Positions 51,022 to 61,389 are shown, numbered from the stretch's first letter. The stretch is DNA of 64,000 bases from Candidatus Margulisiibacteriota bacterium (GCA_025453605.1 JALOPZ010000001.1:212986-276985), one strand, 5' to 3'. Notes: generated by a model from the sequence alone, not told the origin. A program made the numbers and translations.

Positions 51022-53478
51022 ATGAACATCAACAAATTAAAATTCGCCACCGGTTTCTATAAGCCGAGGATCGAGGGGCCGATCCGCCTCGGGGTGGTCC
51101 GCAACTGGTTCGGCCTCGGCAAGATCGTCCCCGGCATGGTCTGGGGGGGCGGGGTCTCGCCGGCGGTGGAACAGCGTTGGCTGGGCACCATCCAAGACGT
51201 GCAAGCGCCGCTCGAGCTTAAGACCAGAGTACTGACCGATATTGCCAGCGGCAAGAAAACCTTTAACTTTGTCCCGGCCGAGCAGGTCCGCTCGGTCCTG
51301 ACCAGCCTGACCGGCGACCAGCTGCTCGGTTTGGCGGCAACCGACGCCCTCAAAGCGCTCCCACCCGTTCCGGCCAGCAAGCCGGCCGGGAAGCCTTTTT
51401 ATGAAGTAGTGAATATCTCCGGCGGCCAGGACGACGGTTTTGCCTCCCGGCAGGTCGGTAATATCACTGTTGCCGGTTTTTCGCATACGACCGCGTCGCG
51501 CAAGAACAACGAAGACGGCGCCCTGGTCATCTGCGACGAAAGCAACGGCCGGAAAACGGTCATGGTCATCTTGGCCGACGGGATGGGCGGTTACGAACAC
51601 GGCGAAAAAGCTTCTGCGGCGACTCTCCAGGCGTTTGCCGACCGTTACCTGACCTATTCTAAAACGCCCGGAGCTAATTTCTCGTTCGACGACGCCCTCC
51701 GCGACGCGGCCAGAGTGGTGGCGGCGGAACAAGCCGGCGGGACAATGTCAAAAGAGGCCGGCACTACCCTGGCGTGCCTCCTGATCGACGATCAGGCCGG
51801 AACCGCCGAGATCAGGCACATCGGCGACTCGCGCGTTTACCTCCTGCGCGACGAGAAGCTCCGGGTCCTGACCCACGACCATAATTTCCTGGCCGACCTC
51901 CTCCGCCGCTGGATGGTGGAGCCGTCGCTCGCTCCGGACATCTCGGGACTGCTTGACGAAGCGATCAAAGAGTTCGGCCCCGATCCGGCCGCGGCCATCG
52001 AACAGCTGGCCCCGTCCCTGTCACCGGCAAGATCGCGGCTCCTCTACCGGCTCGGGACCGCGTACTACCAGTCATCATATATGATCCCCTTCCCCGGCGG
52101 GATGATGCGCCAATTCGGCCCCAACATCAGTAAAGCGATCGGTCGGAACACCGATCCGGCCCTCGATGCTCCCCGGCTCAAGATCAAGCTGGAGCCAGGC
52201 GACCGGTTTATCGTCGCCAGCGACGGCCTCCACGATTTTGTCGAATTCGACCTGCTGGAAGCGACTGCCGTGGCCAACCAGCACCGCGCTCCGGAGGAAA
52301 TGTCCGCCGCGCTGGAAGCGGCCGTCGCCAATCCCGGCGATAATATCACGATCGTCAGCTGCCACTACGGCCAAAAAGCCGAAGCGGTAACGGCAAAACA
52401 GACCCAACCGACCCAGCCGCCGCAATTGCCGCCACCACTGCCACCGAAATTGCCGCCGCCATTGCCGCCGGCGCGCCCAGCCCTGCCACCGCCGCTGCCG
52501 CCCAAGCCGGCGGCCAAAACGGTTCCGACGGTCGACGAGGCGCTCGTTGCCCACCGGGAGAGACTTCAGTCATTAGAAAAAGCGGCCCAGGAGCAAGCAT
52601 CTGCCGCTCAGCAGGAACACAAGCGGGCCGATACCGAACTGAAAGCGCTGCAGCAGGTGGAAGCGCTCCGCCGCTTAGAGATCGAAGCAAAGAGTCAGGA
52701 GATCGCCGCGGCCGAAACCGCGCTCGCCCAATTGAAAGCGGCCGGGGAAACCGCCAAGACGGAATTAGACCAGCTTGTCAACCAGATCGCCGCAAAGCAG
52801 GGAGAGGTTACGGCCGCCGCTACCGCTCTGGCCGCCAAAGCCGGTCAGTTGGCTGCGGCCCGGCAGTTGCTGGCCGATGCTCCCCGCATCCAGGCCGAAG
52901 CCGAAGCGCTGATCGCCCGGATCGCCGCCCTCGCCGGCCAGGTTGGCACTCCTTTAGCCGCGTCTCAACCGGAAGTTGAAGGGCCGACCACTAAATTGAA
53001 TCGGCCGGAAACGGCTAAACCGGCGCAGGCTGAGGATGAGGATGGCCCGACCAGGCCGACTATCCCGCCACCCCCGGCGGCTGACCCGCCGACCAGCAAG
53101 ATCGAGGGGGAGACTAAAAAGTATTCCGACGGCGATACCACCGCCGGCCCGGTCCAGACCGGAGCGGAGCCGTATTTCCTAAATGAAGCGCGGCACCGGC
53201 TCATCTCAGCCGAGCCGGCAGTTAAGGAAAAAGGCCGCGAATTTCTAGCGACCTGGCTGAACGCCAATCTCCTGCTGGTCAATCAGGGTGCCGCCGGTCT
53301 GACCGCTTTAAAAGAGCAGCTTCGGGCACTGGGCAGGATCGACCAAAAAACACTGGGAATCGTCGTGGAAATGCTCTCCAAACGGCAGCCAGGCGACCCG
53401 CCGGAGACCAGGGAACCGGCCCGGCTTGTTCTGGGATCAATTAAGCGGAAATTGCTCGGCGGCTGGCAGATATCCTGA
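51022..53478 (+). CDS. PP2C-type Ser/Thr phosphatase with Pro-rich, coiled-coil and C-terminal helical regions
   Basis: An 818-aa product. Residues 7-44 repeat the leader of the kinase (29 of 38 residues identical). The PP2C domain covers about 140-455: NNEDGALV, VMVILADGMGGYEHGEKAS near 180-200, GTTLACLLID, RHIGDSRVYLLRD and RFIVASDGLHDF supply the metal-binding aspartates. An insertion of about 90 residues separates the DSR and SDG motifs. A polyproline stretch (about 465-505), a coiled coil (about 510-640), a Pro/Thr-rich linker and a helical C-terminal domain (about 700-818) follow. The ATG at 51022 follows the kinase stop by one base. It probably reverses the kinase's phosphorylations. 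Confidence 0.9.
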   Translation: MNINKLKFATGFYKPRIEGPIRLGVVRNWFGLGKIVPGMVWGGGVSPAVEQRWLGTIQDVQAPLELKTRVLTDIASGKKTFNFVPAEQVRSVLTSLTGDQLLGLAATDALKALPPVPASKPAGKPFYEVVNISGGQDDGFASRQVGNITVAGFSHTTASRKNNEDGALVICDESNGRKTVMVILADGMGGYEHGEKASAATLQAFADRYLTYSKTPGANFSFDDALRDAARVVAAEQAGGTMSKEAGTTLACLLIDDQAGTAEIRHIGDSRVYLLRDEKLRVLTHDHNFLADLLRRWMVEPSLAPDISGLLDEAIKEFGPDPAAAIEQLAPSLSPARSRLLYRLGTAYYQSSYMIPFPGGMMRQFGPNISKAIGRNTDPALDAPRLKIKLEPGDRFIVASDGLHDFVEFDLLEATAVANQHRAPEEMSAALEAAVANPGDNITIVSCHYGQKAEAVTAKQTQPTQPPQLPPPLPPKLPPPLPPARPALPPPLPPKPAAKTVPTVDEALVAHRERLQSLEKAAQEQASAAQQEHKRADTELKALQQVEALRRLEIEAKSQEIAAAETALAQLKAAGETAKTELDQLVNQIAAKQGEVTAAATALAAKAGQLAAARQLLADAPRIQAEAEALIARIAALAGQVGTPLAASQPEVEGPTTKLNRPETAKPAQAEDEDGPTRPTIPPPPAADPPTSKIEGETKKYSDGDTTAGPVQTGAEPYFLNEARHRLISAEPAVKEKGREFLATWLNANLLLVNQGAAGLTALKEQLRALGRIDQKTLGIVVEMLSKRQPGDPPETREPARLVLGSIKRKLLGGWQIS

Positions 53479-53501
53479 ATATAGAAAACCTCGAGTTTTA
53501 G

Positions 53502-53529
53502 TGAAATTTCCCGGCAAAGGTACCGATAA
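53502..53529 (+). promoter_or_regulatory. Sigma-28-type promoter upstream of the 53581 operon
   Basis: TGAAATT at 53502-53508, GAAA 53503-53506, 15 bases, ACCGATAA at 53522-53529. The leader to the ATG is about 45 bases. Confidence 0.85.
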
Positions 53530-53580
53530 TCATATGGATAGGAACGGTCTGTCCCTGGGCCGTATTTTAGGAGGAATAAA

Positions 53581-54531
53581 ATGACCGAAATTAGTTATAC
53601 TGCCAGGATCGGTTCGTGGTTCAAAAGAATGAGCGATTACGCCGGTAGCGTCGTCAACGCGAAGAGCCCGGGTGTCGCGGCCTGCGGCGACGACAGCTCG
53701 CCCGACGCCAAACTCCCGCCGAGCGGCATCCCGATGACACCGGCCACCGTGCCGGCCGGCATCGACGCCGGCACTACGCCGTCTGGCGCCCAGGTCTACA
53801 AAGCCGACGGTGGCATCATCACCATTCTGACGACCGACGACGCCGGCCGGCCGATCCTGCCGGATGACGTCTTCGGACTCGACCTGCTGACCAACGCCAA
53901 CGGCAACGTTTACTTCAACAAGTATCAGGGGGCGAACGGGATCCTCTTCGAATCGCCGATGCTCAGCGGCAAGAACCTGCAGGCCGTTAAGCTGGAGCTG
54001 AAGATCGCCAGCGACTCGACCAAGATCAACTACATGCCGGCCACCGGCTGCTACCCCGGCCTGATCAAGATCACGCCGGCGCCGGTCCCCGCCGTCGCCT
54101 GCCCCGAACCCGGCTACGAGTACTTCCTCAGCTGCCCGAGCGACGAGAACAGCCGGGTCGCCGTTTTCGTCGAAAATGTCACCCTGACCGGTTACCAGAA
54201 GATCGGCGGCGAGTTCGTCCCGGTCGGCGAGCCGGTCGTGCTAAAATACACTGATCTGAACAGCGGGATCGACGCCGGAACCAACCCCCAGGTCAACTGG
54301 GCGAACGGTTACCAGCTCCCGCTCAGCTGCGCTTCCACCGCTCAGGCGGTGGATGGCGGCAGCGCGCCTAAGACCTTGCCGGCGATCCCGGTCCCGGCCT
54401 CGTTCGTCAGCGACGGGACGCTCTACTTTACCGTTAAGCTCGACCTGCTGGCCCAGGCTAACAACTTTGTCCCGCAGGCGCTCTACCTGACCAAGCTCAA
54501 TCTCACTTTCAACCAGGTCGCCAGTCAATAA
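53581..54531 (+). CDS. Unrecognised beta-rich protein with cluster-type leader (316 aa)
   Basis: The N-terminus (ARIGSWFKRMSDYAG, then SVVNAKSPGVAACGDDSS) resembles the LAGC leaders of the PKD gene and the gene at 63518, with AAC in place of AGC. The body is Gly/Ala/Asp/Asn-rich and predicted beta, with repeated IDAGT(T/N)P segments (residues about 60 and 230), and several Cys-Pro sites. No hydrophobic signal core. No family recognised. The start has a strong AGGAGG site. Seventeen bases separate it from the exported adhesin-like gene downstream, so it may be a partner of that protein. Confidence 0.68.
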   Translation: MTEISYTARIGSWFKRMSDYAGSVVNAKSPGVAACGDDSSPDAKLPPSGIPMTPATVPAGIDAGTTPSGAQVYKADGGIITILTTDDAGRPILPDDVFGLDLLTNANGNVYFNKYQGANGILFESPMLSGKNLQAVKLELKIASDSTKINYMPATGCYPGLIKITPAPVPAVACPEPGYEYFLSCPSDENSRVAVFVENVTLTGYQKIGGEFVPVGEPVVLKYTDLNSGIDAGTNPQVNWANGYQLPLSCASTAQAVDGGSAPKTLPAIPVPASFVSDGTLYFTVKLDLLAQANNFVPQALYLTKLNLTFNQVASQ

Positions 54532-54548
54532 GGGGGGTTACATATATA

Positions 54549-57500
54549 ATGAATAAATTAAAGGTCTTGATCGGAACGCTCCTGCTGTTGGTCGCCTGTC
54601 TGGCGCCGGCGGCGTTCGCGCGGGCAGTCACTCCGTCGAACTCGCTGATCAACCCGGCCAACAACACCGTCTACTTTGCCGAGAACGACGGCACCCCCCG
54701 TCTGCGGGTCTTCACTCCGGCCGGTCTGGGCTGGACTGCCGGCACCTCACCCGCTCTCCCTGGCCCGTCTTATGGCCTGGCGCTCAACAGCACCAATGAT
54801 AAACTCTATGTCAGCACCGCCAACGGGGCCGCTTCGCTGATCCTGGTCTACACGCTCAACGCCTCCGGGGTGCCGACCGGCATGCCGGCGACCCTGCCGG
54901 GAACCTGGTACTCGGTCTCCGCCCCCTCGGGGATGGCGATCGGCGGGCAGAACCGGCTCTTTGTCACCGACCTGAGCGTCGGGATGCTCCGGATGTACAA
55001 CCTTAACGACGGCACCTACACCGACATCACCGACCACCTGGCCGGCCAGTCGACCCTCTACGGGGTCGCTGTCACCCCCGGCACCACCAGTTACAAGATC
55101 TACGTCTCGGCCATGGGGACCAGCGGCAAGATCTTTGTTTTCGATTACAACAACGGGACGGTTACATATAAGAAGACGATCACCGGCCTGCTCTCTCCGA
55201 CCTACCTGAAAGTCTCTGGCGACAAACTCTTTGTCGCCGTCAACGGCCCGGTCCAGCCGGACGGCGCCGACATTATGGTCTACCGGACCAGCGACGAACA
55301 GCTGGTCGGCACCGTCACCTCCGGCACGGCTAGCGATTACGGCTGGACCTCGTTCTATGTTTCGCCGGACAACAGCTGGCTGATCTTCAAGAAAGCCCTG
55401 GCCGCCGACGAATCGAATAACGGCCTCTACAAGCAGTCGGTCAACGCGATCAACGGTCTCACTCGGGCCACCCTGATGAAGACCACCGCTTTTGTCTCCG
55501 ACGGAATGATCCTCAACGACTATCGCTCCCGGTTCGGGCTGAGCTTAAGTTTGACCGGACAGTTCGACGGCACGCAGACCGCCGATGTCGACATCAACAA
55601 CCAGCCGCCGATCGCCTCGACCCTGGTGTTGAAACAGTTCAACCTCGACGGTACCGCTATAGGGAACGGCGAAACCGCCAAGTCCAATCAGGTCAAGGTC
55701 CAGGCGAGCATTCAGGACCCGGAAGGTGGCAATATCCGGTTCCGGTTCGGTTACCGCCCGAGCGGGACGAGCGCCGCTTTCATCCTCCTGCCGACCATCG
55801 AAGTCGCCTCCGGCGCGGTCGCCGAAGCGATCCTGCCGTCGAGCACCACCGTTCTGGCCAACGACAGATACGATTGGGGCGTCGCCTACACAGACACGCT
55901 CGGCGCGGGGACTCACGGTCTGGTCTATGGTTTTGACAATGATCTGAACGCCGATTTTGTCATCAACGTCCTGCCGGCCCCAACCGTCATTTCGATCGAC
56001 CCGAACAGCGGGATGCAGGGAGCGACCCTCTCCAACGTCAAGATCACCGGGACTAATTTCCAGTCTTACCCGACGGTCACCTTCAGCGGTACCGGCGTGA
56101 CCCCCGGTGTCGTCTACCACAGTCCGACCCTGCTGACGATCGGCTCGCTGACGATCGCCCCCGATGCCGCTCCCGGCGTCCGCACCGTTACCGTCACCAA
56201 CAAGGACGGCCAGAAGGCGACCACCACCTTTACCGTTCTGAACAGCAGCACCGCGCCGATGATCACCGGCATTTCGCCGTCGGTCGGGATGCGCGGCACC
56301 ACCGTGAACGCAACCATCTACGGCAGCAACCTGAGCCTGCAAACGGCGGTCAAGCTGACCAACGGCACCAACGGCCTGATCAACGCCACGGTCAACGCCG
56401 CCACGGCGACGACCATGAGCGTTTCGATCCCGATCAAATCGACCGACACGATCGGGCTGTGGAACGTCACCGTCACCAGTCCCGACAACCAGAGCAGCAC
56501 CATGGCCAACTCCTTCAGCGTGGTCGGCGACACGGCCAATCTTCCGTCGGTCACTAACGTTTACCCGCGGCGCGGGCCGACCGGAACCGCCCACCAGGTC
56601 CGGATCATCGGGACCAACCTGCTCAACGCCACCGTTAAACTGCAGCCGGCTAATATCAGCCTGCCGCTCCTCCTGACCGGCAACATGGCGACCCAGCTGA
56701 CGGTGACTATCCCGTCGACCGCTCCGGTCGGCACCTATCACCTGGTGGTGACCAACGCCAACGGCTCTTCCGCGCAGACCGCGGCCGATACTTACGAAGT
56801 GACCACCGCGCCGGAAGTTCCGCCGGTCACCTCACAGATCGTCAACTTCAACGCCACCGATGGTGGCGCCAGTCAGATCAACTTGACCTGGGCTAACCCG
56901 GCTGATAACGATATGGCCCAGATCGATATCCGGCGCTACACCGGCACCTACCCGACCGTTTACGACGCCAACAGCGGGATCTCGGTCTTCAACGATATCC
57001 CGGCGCCGGGCGCGCTCAACCAGTCGTATCCCGACTCCAGCTCCGAACTGATCGACGGGACCACCTATTACTATGTCGCCTTCATTCAGGACACTTCCGG
57101 CAACTGGAGCACGGTCGACATTCCGCCGACCCCGCAGAACGCCGACACCGGCACGCGGGGCTTCATCGTCACCGATACCACTACGCCGGCCGCGGTCAGC
57201 AATTTGACCGCCAATCCGGGCACGGCCGCCGGCCAGGTCAACTTGACCTGGGTCGCGCCGGGCGACGACGGGATGACCGGGACGGTCGCCGGTTATCAGG
57301 TCCGTTATGTGACCAGCAACACGCCGCTCGCTAATCCGTTCACCAACGCGAACTTCGCGGCGACCGGTACCGCCTACAACACCAGCGGCTGGACCAATCT
57401 GGCCGCCGGCGGCCTCAATGAAGCGCGGACCCTGATCGGTCTCCCCAACGACCCGACCAAGCCGACCTACATCTGGGTCGCCATCAAGGCGTACGACGAA

Positions 57501-59075
57501 GTCCCGAACCTCGGCCCGCTCGGCGCCACCAGCTCGGCGGAAACCCTGGTCAAAGACTCGATCCCGGCCCCGACCGTGACCCGGGTCTACCCGAGCCGCG
57601 CCCCCCGGACCGGCACCACGCTGATCGCGATCGAAGGGACCAATTTCATTAGCGGCGCGGTCGCCAACATCATGACGACCCCGGCCACCCCGTTGACCGG
57701 CGTCAATATCGTCTCCGCCAACCGGATCCTGGCGACCGTCCCGGCCAACGTCCCGACCGGCACTTACCATATCACCGTGACGACCGGCGGCGGGACCAGC
57801 GCCCAGACGACGGCCGACACTTTCGAAGTGACGTCGAGCGGCGACGCGGCCGCTTCCCAGATCCAGAACTTCAAGGCTTCTTCGGGCGAAGCGGGCCAGT
57901 CGACCCTGACCTGGACCAATCCGGGCGATAACGACATGGCGACGATCGAAGTGCGGCGCTACTTCACCGCCTTCCCGTCGGCCTACAACGCCTCGGTCGG
58001 CACCGTGGTCTACGCCGAAGGCCCGGTCCTGCCGGGCGCGGCCCGCCAGTTCGTCGACACCGGTCTGACCAACGGCACCGCTTATTACTATGTCGCTTAC
58101 ATCAAGGACACCTCCGGCAACTGGAGCGCGGTCCAGCCGGACAAGAACGCTGCCGTGGCGATCCCGAGCGCGGGCGGCTCCAGCGGCGCGATCAGCAACC
58201 TGGCGATCGTCCGCAACGGGGACACGGTCGGCTCGTCGGTCACCGTCAAATGGCAAACCAACCCGACCGCCCATGCCGCGGTCAAGCTCTACGTCAAGAG
58301 CGGCGATTTCTCGACGAACGCCGCCGACTGGACAGAGGTCGCCTCGCCTGCTATAGTGCCGCAGGGTGATCTGGATACGTACACCGACAATAACCAAGTT
58401 GGTTCCGGCACCGCCAAGTACTACAAGCTAGTGTCCGCCCCCCTGCAGAACAGCGACCTGACGACCGAAGTGGTCGGCAAGTTCGATCTGCATGTCACTG
58501 AAGGAAGCAACCTTGTTTCTTTGCCTCTCGTTCCGGCTAATGTCGATATTGGCGCCGTTATCGGCGGCCAGTTAACCGGAGGGACACCAGTGACCGCAGA
58601 CAAGATCTACTATTACGATTCCGCTACCGCTAGCTGGACGCAGGCTTTCTTGAATGGCACAGGCAATTGGAGCGGCACGTTGACTAGCATGGAGGCTAGT
58701 AAAGGATATTTCATTAATATTAGCACCAGCAATCCAACAAAGGACGTAACCGTTGTTGGCAACGTCTTCAACAGTAGCTCTGTGACTTATTCGCTCTACA
58801 AGGACAGCAACTTAATCAGCTCTCCTTATGCGGTTTCAGTCCCTCTTAACCAAGCAAACCTGGCATCTGTTCTAACCGGCGGAACCCCGCTGAACGCGGA
58901 CAAAGTCTATTATTGGGATAATGCCACTCAAGGCTGGTTACAAGCCTATTTGAAAACCGATAACACGTTCCAGGGAACATTGACCTCTTTTGATCCGGGC
59001 AAAGGTTATTACATCAATAACCAAGCGCTCGCCGCTGATCCACAGCCTGACATCTGGGATTTAGTGAGACCTTAA
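54549..59075 (+). CDS. Exported adhesin-like protein: propeller, IPT/TIG and fibronectin-like modules (1508 aa)
   Basis: A clear signal peptide (about 1-25) is followed by an NHL/YVTN-like propeller region (about 30-330), with repeats such as NPANNTVYFAEN and LNSTNDKLYVST. IPT/TIG modules start near 478, 570, 667 and 1008 (ISIDPNSGMQGATLSNVKI and VTRVYPSRAPRTGT type). Fibronectin-like modules lie near 762, 881, 1104 and 1213 (QINLTWANPADNDMAQIDI type). The end (about 1313-1508) holds two copies of an LVSLPL / LISSPY ... ADK(I/V)YY(Y/W)D ... KGY(F/Y)IN module. From about nucleotide 58480 the base composition drops in GC. It is most likely surface-exposed. Ribosome site GGGGGG. Confidence 0.82.
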   Translation: MNKLKVLIGTLLLLVACLAPAAFARAVTPSNSLINPANNTVYFAENDGTPRLRVFTPAGLGWTAGTSPALPGPSYGLALNSTNDKLYVSTANGAASLILVYTLNASGVPTGMPATLPGTWYSVSAPSGMAIGGQNRLFVTDLSVGMLRMYNLNDGTYTDITDHLAGQSTLYGVAVTPGTTSYKIYVSAMGTSGKIFVFDYNNGTVTYKKTITGLLSPTYLKVSGDKLFVAVNGPVQPDGADIMVYRTSDEQLVGTVTSGTASDYGWTSFYVSPDNSWLIFKKALAADESNNGLYKQSVNAINGLTRATLMKTTAFVSDGMILNDYRSRFGLSLSLTGQFDGTQTADVDINNQPPIASTLVLKQFNLDGTAIGNGETAKSNQVKVQASIQDPEGGNIRFRFGYRPSGTSAAFILLPTIEVASGAVAEAILPSSTTVLANDRYDWGVAYTDTLGAGTHGLVYGFDNDLNADFVINVLPAPTVISIDPNSGMQGATLSNVKITGTNFQSYPTVTFSGTGVTPGVVYHSPTLLTIGSLTIAPDAAPGVRTVTVTNKDGQKATTTFTVLNSSTAPMITGISPSVGMRGTTVNATIYGSNLSLQTAVKLTNGTNGLINATVNAATATTMSVSIPIKSTDTIGLWNVTVTSPDNQSSTMANSFSVVGDTANLPSVTNVYPRRGPTGTAHQVRIIGTNLLNATVKLQPANISLPLLLTGNMATQLTVTIPSTAPVGTYHLVVTNANGSSAQTAADTYEVTTAPEVPPVTSQIVNFNATDGGASQINLTWANPADNDMAQIDIRRYTGTYPTVYDANSGISVFNDIPAPGALNQSYPDSSSELIDGTTYYYVAFIQDTSGNWSTVDIPPTPQNADTGTRGFIVTDTTTPAAVSNLTANPGTAAGQVNLTWVAPGDDGMTGTVAGYQVRYVTSNTPLANPFTNANFAATGTAYNTSGWTNLAAGGLNEARTLIGLPNDPTKPTYIWVAIKAYDEVPNLGPLGATSSAETLVKDSIPAPTVTRVYPSRAPRTGTTLIAIEGTNFISGAVANIMTTPATPLTGVNIVSANRILATVPANVPTGTYHITVTTGGGTSAQTTADTFEVTSSGDAAASQIQNFKASSGEAGQSTLTWTNPGDNDMATIEVRRYFTAFPSAYNASVGTVVYAEGPVLPGAARQFVDTGLTNGTAYYYVAYIKDTSGNWSAVQPDKNAAVAIPSAGGSSGAISNLAIVRNGDTVGSSVTVKWQTNPTAHAAVKLYVKSGDFSTNAADWTEVASPAIVPQGDLDTYTDNNQVGSGTAKYYKLVSAPLQNSDLTTEVVGKFDLHVTEGSNLVSLPLVPANVDIGAVIGGQLTGGTPVTADKIYYYDSATASWTQAFLNGTGNWSGTLTSMEASKGYFINISTSNPTKDVTVVGNVFNSSSVTYSLYKDSNLISSPYAVSVPLNQANLASVLTGGTPLNADKVYYWDNATQGWLQAYLKTDNTFQGTLTSFDPGKGYYINNQALAADPQPDIWDLVRP

Positions 59076-59091
59076 AATGGAGGCAATAAAA

Positions 59092-61389
59092 ATGAAGACA
59101 ATAAAAATGGGTTTGTTTCAAGGGCTGAAAAGGGGATTACTGATTCTATTCATCCTGGCCGTGACGGTGGCGAACGCCGCTAATGCAACCGTATATTTCT
59201 CTATGAACGCCGGTGCGGACGGCGGCAACGATACTGTCCAAGGCGGCATCGTTTATGACAATGACGGGACTACCCGTCTTGATGGCACTGACGCAAGCGG
59301 CAACGCCAGCTCTACCGGCTGTTTAGTCCAGTACATCCGGGTCGGCGCTAATCACGCCAAGAACGATGCAGATCAAAGTAATGTTAATTACATTGGGGGA
59401 GACGACGTATTGGTTTCTTCCAAAGTGGTTGGCAATGACAGTGTTTGGCTAGCTTTCGCTAACCAGGACGGAATGTTCTATCATACCGCCTCGGGTTCGT
59501 TTACTGGCACCGATACGCTTGCTGCCAACATTTACATTCGAATCTGGAACAGAGACACCATTGCTAATTCAACCCACTATGTTGACTCGGCAATTTTAAC
59601 CCCCAGCACCAGTACGGTCGCCCCACCGACGGCCAACGATATCGGAACAGGCAATTTAACCTGCAACATCATTAAACCGGCCCCCGGGACCATCACCATC
59701 ACCAGCTCTTCACTGCCCAACGGCACGGTTGGGGTTGCTTACAGCGCTACCCTGCAGGCTACCGGCGGCACGACCCCTTATACCTGGTCAGTTTCTGGCA
59801 CGTTGCCGGCTGGTTTATCATTGAATAGCGGCACCGGCACCATTACCGGGACCCCGACGACCGCTGGCGGACCGACCACCCTCACCTTCCAGGTAACTGG
59901 CGGCGGCACGGCTACCAGAGCGCTGACGATTACCATCAATCCGCCAGCTTCCACCGACCCGACGATCTCCGGCATCACTCCGTCGACCGCGGCGATCGGC
60001 CAGACGATCGTCATCGCCGGCAGCAATCTCGGCACCTCGGGCACCGTCACCATCGGCGGCGTCACTGCCGTCCCGACCGACTGGACCAGCTCGGCGATCG
60101 TTGTCGCCGTCCCGGCCGGGGTCGCTCAGGGGACCGCGGCGGTAGTCGTTTCCACCGGCGGTAAGACCGCCAACGGCTCGCTGACCGTCAGCAACGGCAG
60201 CATCAACACCATCTACATCGACGACTATGAGGGTGGCTGCGTCGGCGACTGGAACCCGCTCGCCGCCGGCGGCTACTACCGCTTCGGCACCGGCGAAAGC
60301 TTTGACGGTACCGTCAATACCGATGCCGACATCAACGGGGTCGCGATCGTTGCGGCCGCTGCTCGCGAGGGGGCCAAGGGTTTCAAGGTCCGCTACACCT
60401 ACACCGCGCCGAGCGAGTACGCCGGCTGGGGCGCCCAGCTCGCCAGCCAGCGCGATCTGACCAGCGCCAATTACGTCAGCTTCTGGCTCAATTGGGACGG
60501 CTCGATCAACGACGTCAAGCTGAGCCTGCAGGACGCCGACGGGACCGCGTACGCCGCAGCCATCCCCAACACCCGGCTGACGGGGAGCGGCTGGCACCGG
60601 GTGATCGTCGCCAAGTCAGAGTTCGCGGCTGACCCGACCGGGAACCGGGCGGGCGCCAACACCTCTTTTGACTGGAACAAGATCGCCAATTACAACTTTG
60701 TCTATACGACCAGGGGAACCACGACCAACTACCAGTTGATCGACTCCCTGATCGCCTCTACCGGTACGCCGACCGACGAACCGCATGTGGTCACCGGCGA
60801 AGCGGTCATCTCGGTCAGCCCGGAAGCGGCACCGGTCGGAGCCCGGATCACTATCTCCCACGTCTCCGGCAAGACGTTCGGCTCCTTCCAGGGCCGGAGC
60901 AAGGTCGTCTTCACCAACCGGGCGACCAGCGCCTCCGAGGACCAGGTCACCGTCATCAGCTGGGCTGACACCGCGATCGAAGCGATCGTCCCGAACCTGG
61001 CCGCGGGGAGCTACGACATCAGCGTCTACGTTGCGCCGTCGGCCTCGGGTCTTGACGCTTTCACCACCAACCCGGATGAGTTCCGGATCTCGGCGGCCTC
61101 GGGCGGCGACATCGCCACGGTCTACCCGAATCCGTTCAACCCGAATGCGGAAGTGGTGACCATCGTGGTCAACAACACCGCCGGCGCGACCAACCTGGGG
61201 GTCTACATCTTCGACATGACCGCCCACCAGGTCGCCAAACAAGTGCTGACCGGGACCAACCAGACCACCTGGGACGGCAAGGACTACAGCGGCAGCGTGG
61301 TCGGCGACGGCGCCTACATCCTGCGCGTCGTCAACGAGGATACCAAGAGCCTGCTCGCCAAGGGCAAGATCCTCGTGGTCAAACGGTAA
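59092..61389 (+). CDS. Exported multidomain protein: He_PIG, IPT/TIG, sugar-binding-like and FlgD-like domains (765 aa)
   Basis: The start is the ATG at 59092. The ATG at 59077 overlaps the GGAGG ribosome site. A signal peptide spans about 1-31. An unassigned beta region is followed by a He_PIG Ig-like module at about 202-283 (SLPNGTVGVAYSATLQATGG, LPAGLSLNSGTGTITGTP). An IPT/TIG module (about 285-370) and a CBM11/CIA30-like module (about 372-560, opening IYIDDYEGG) follow. Then come a second IPT-like module and a FlgD-type C-terminal domain (about 673-765) with YPNPFNPNAE and DGAYILRVV. FlgD-like ends often serve in surface sorting. The first about 280 codons have lower GC than the rest. Confidence 0.8.
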   Translation: MKTIKMGLFQGLKRGLLILFILAVTVANAANATVYFSMNAGADGGNDTVQGGIVYDNDGTTRLDGTDASGNASSTGCLVQYIRVGANHAKNDADQSNVNYIGGDDVLVSSKVVGNDSVWLAFANQDGMFYHTASGSFTGTDTLAANIYIRIWNRDTIANSTHYVDSAILTPSTSTVAPPTANDIGTGNLTCNIIKPAPGTITITSSSLPNGTVGVAYSATLQATGGTTPYTWSVSGTLPAGLSLNSGTGTITGTPTTAGGPTTLTFQVTGGGTATRALTITINPPASTDPTISGITPSTAAIGQTIVIAGSNLGTSGTVTIGGVTAVPTDWTSSAIVVAVPAGVAQGTAAVVVSTGGKTANGSLTVSNGSINTIYIDDYEGGCVGDWNPLAAGGYYRFGTGESFDGTVNTDADINGVAIVAAAAREGAKGFKVRYTYTAPSEYAGWGAQLASQRDLTSANYVSFWLNWDGSINDVKLSLQDADGTAYAAAIPNTRLTGSGWHRVIVAKSEFAADPTGNRAGANTSFDWNKIANYNFVYTTRGTTTNYQLIDSLIASTGTPTDEPHVVTGEAVISVSPEAAPVGARITISHVSGKTFGSFQGRSKVVFTNRATSASEDQVTVISWADTAIEAIVPNLAAGSYDISVYVAPSASGLDAFTTNPDEFRISAASGGDIATVYPNPFNPNAEVVTIVVNNTAGATNLGVYIFDMTAHQVAKQVLTGTNQTTWDGKDYSGSVVGDGAYILRVVNEDTKSLLAKGKILVVKR

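Noticed and set aside
56832..58397. Antisense open frame of 521 codons opposite the adhesin-like gene
   Set aside because: Low-complexity Arg/Asp/Gly-rich shadow; the plus strand has clear IPT and fibronectin-like modules.
54549..59075. Tandem DNA repeats suspected from repeated modules in the adhesin-like gene
   Set aside because: The modules are similar only as protein; the DNA copies are diverged, so no recent tandem duplication is claimed.
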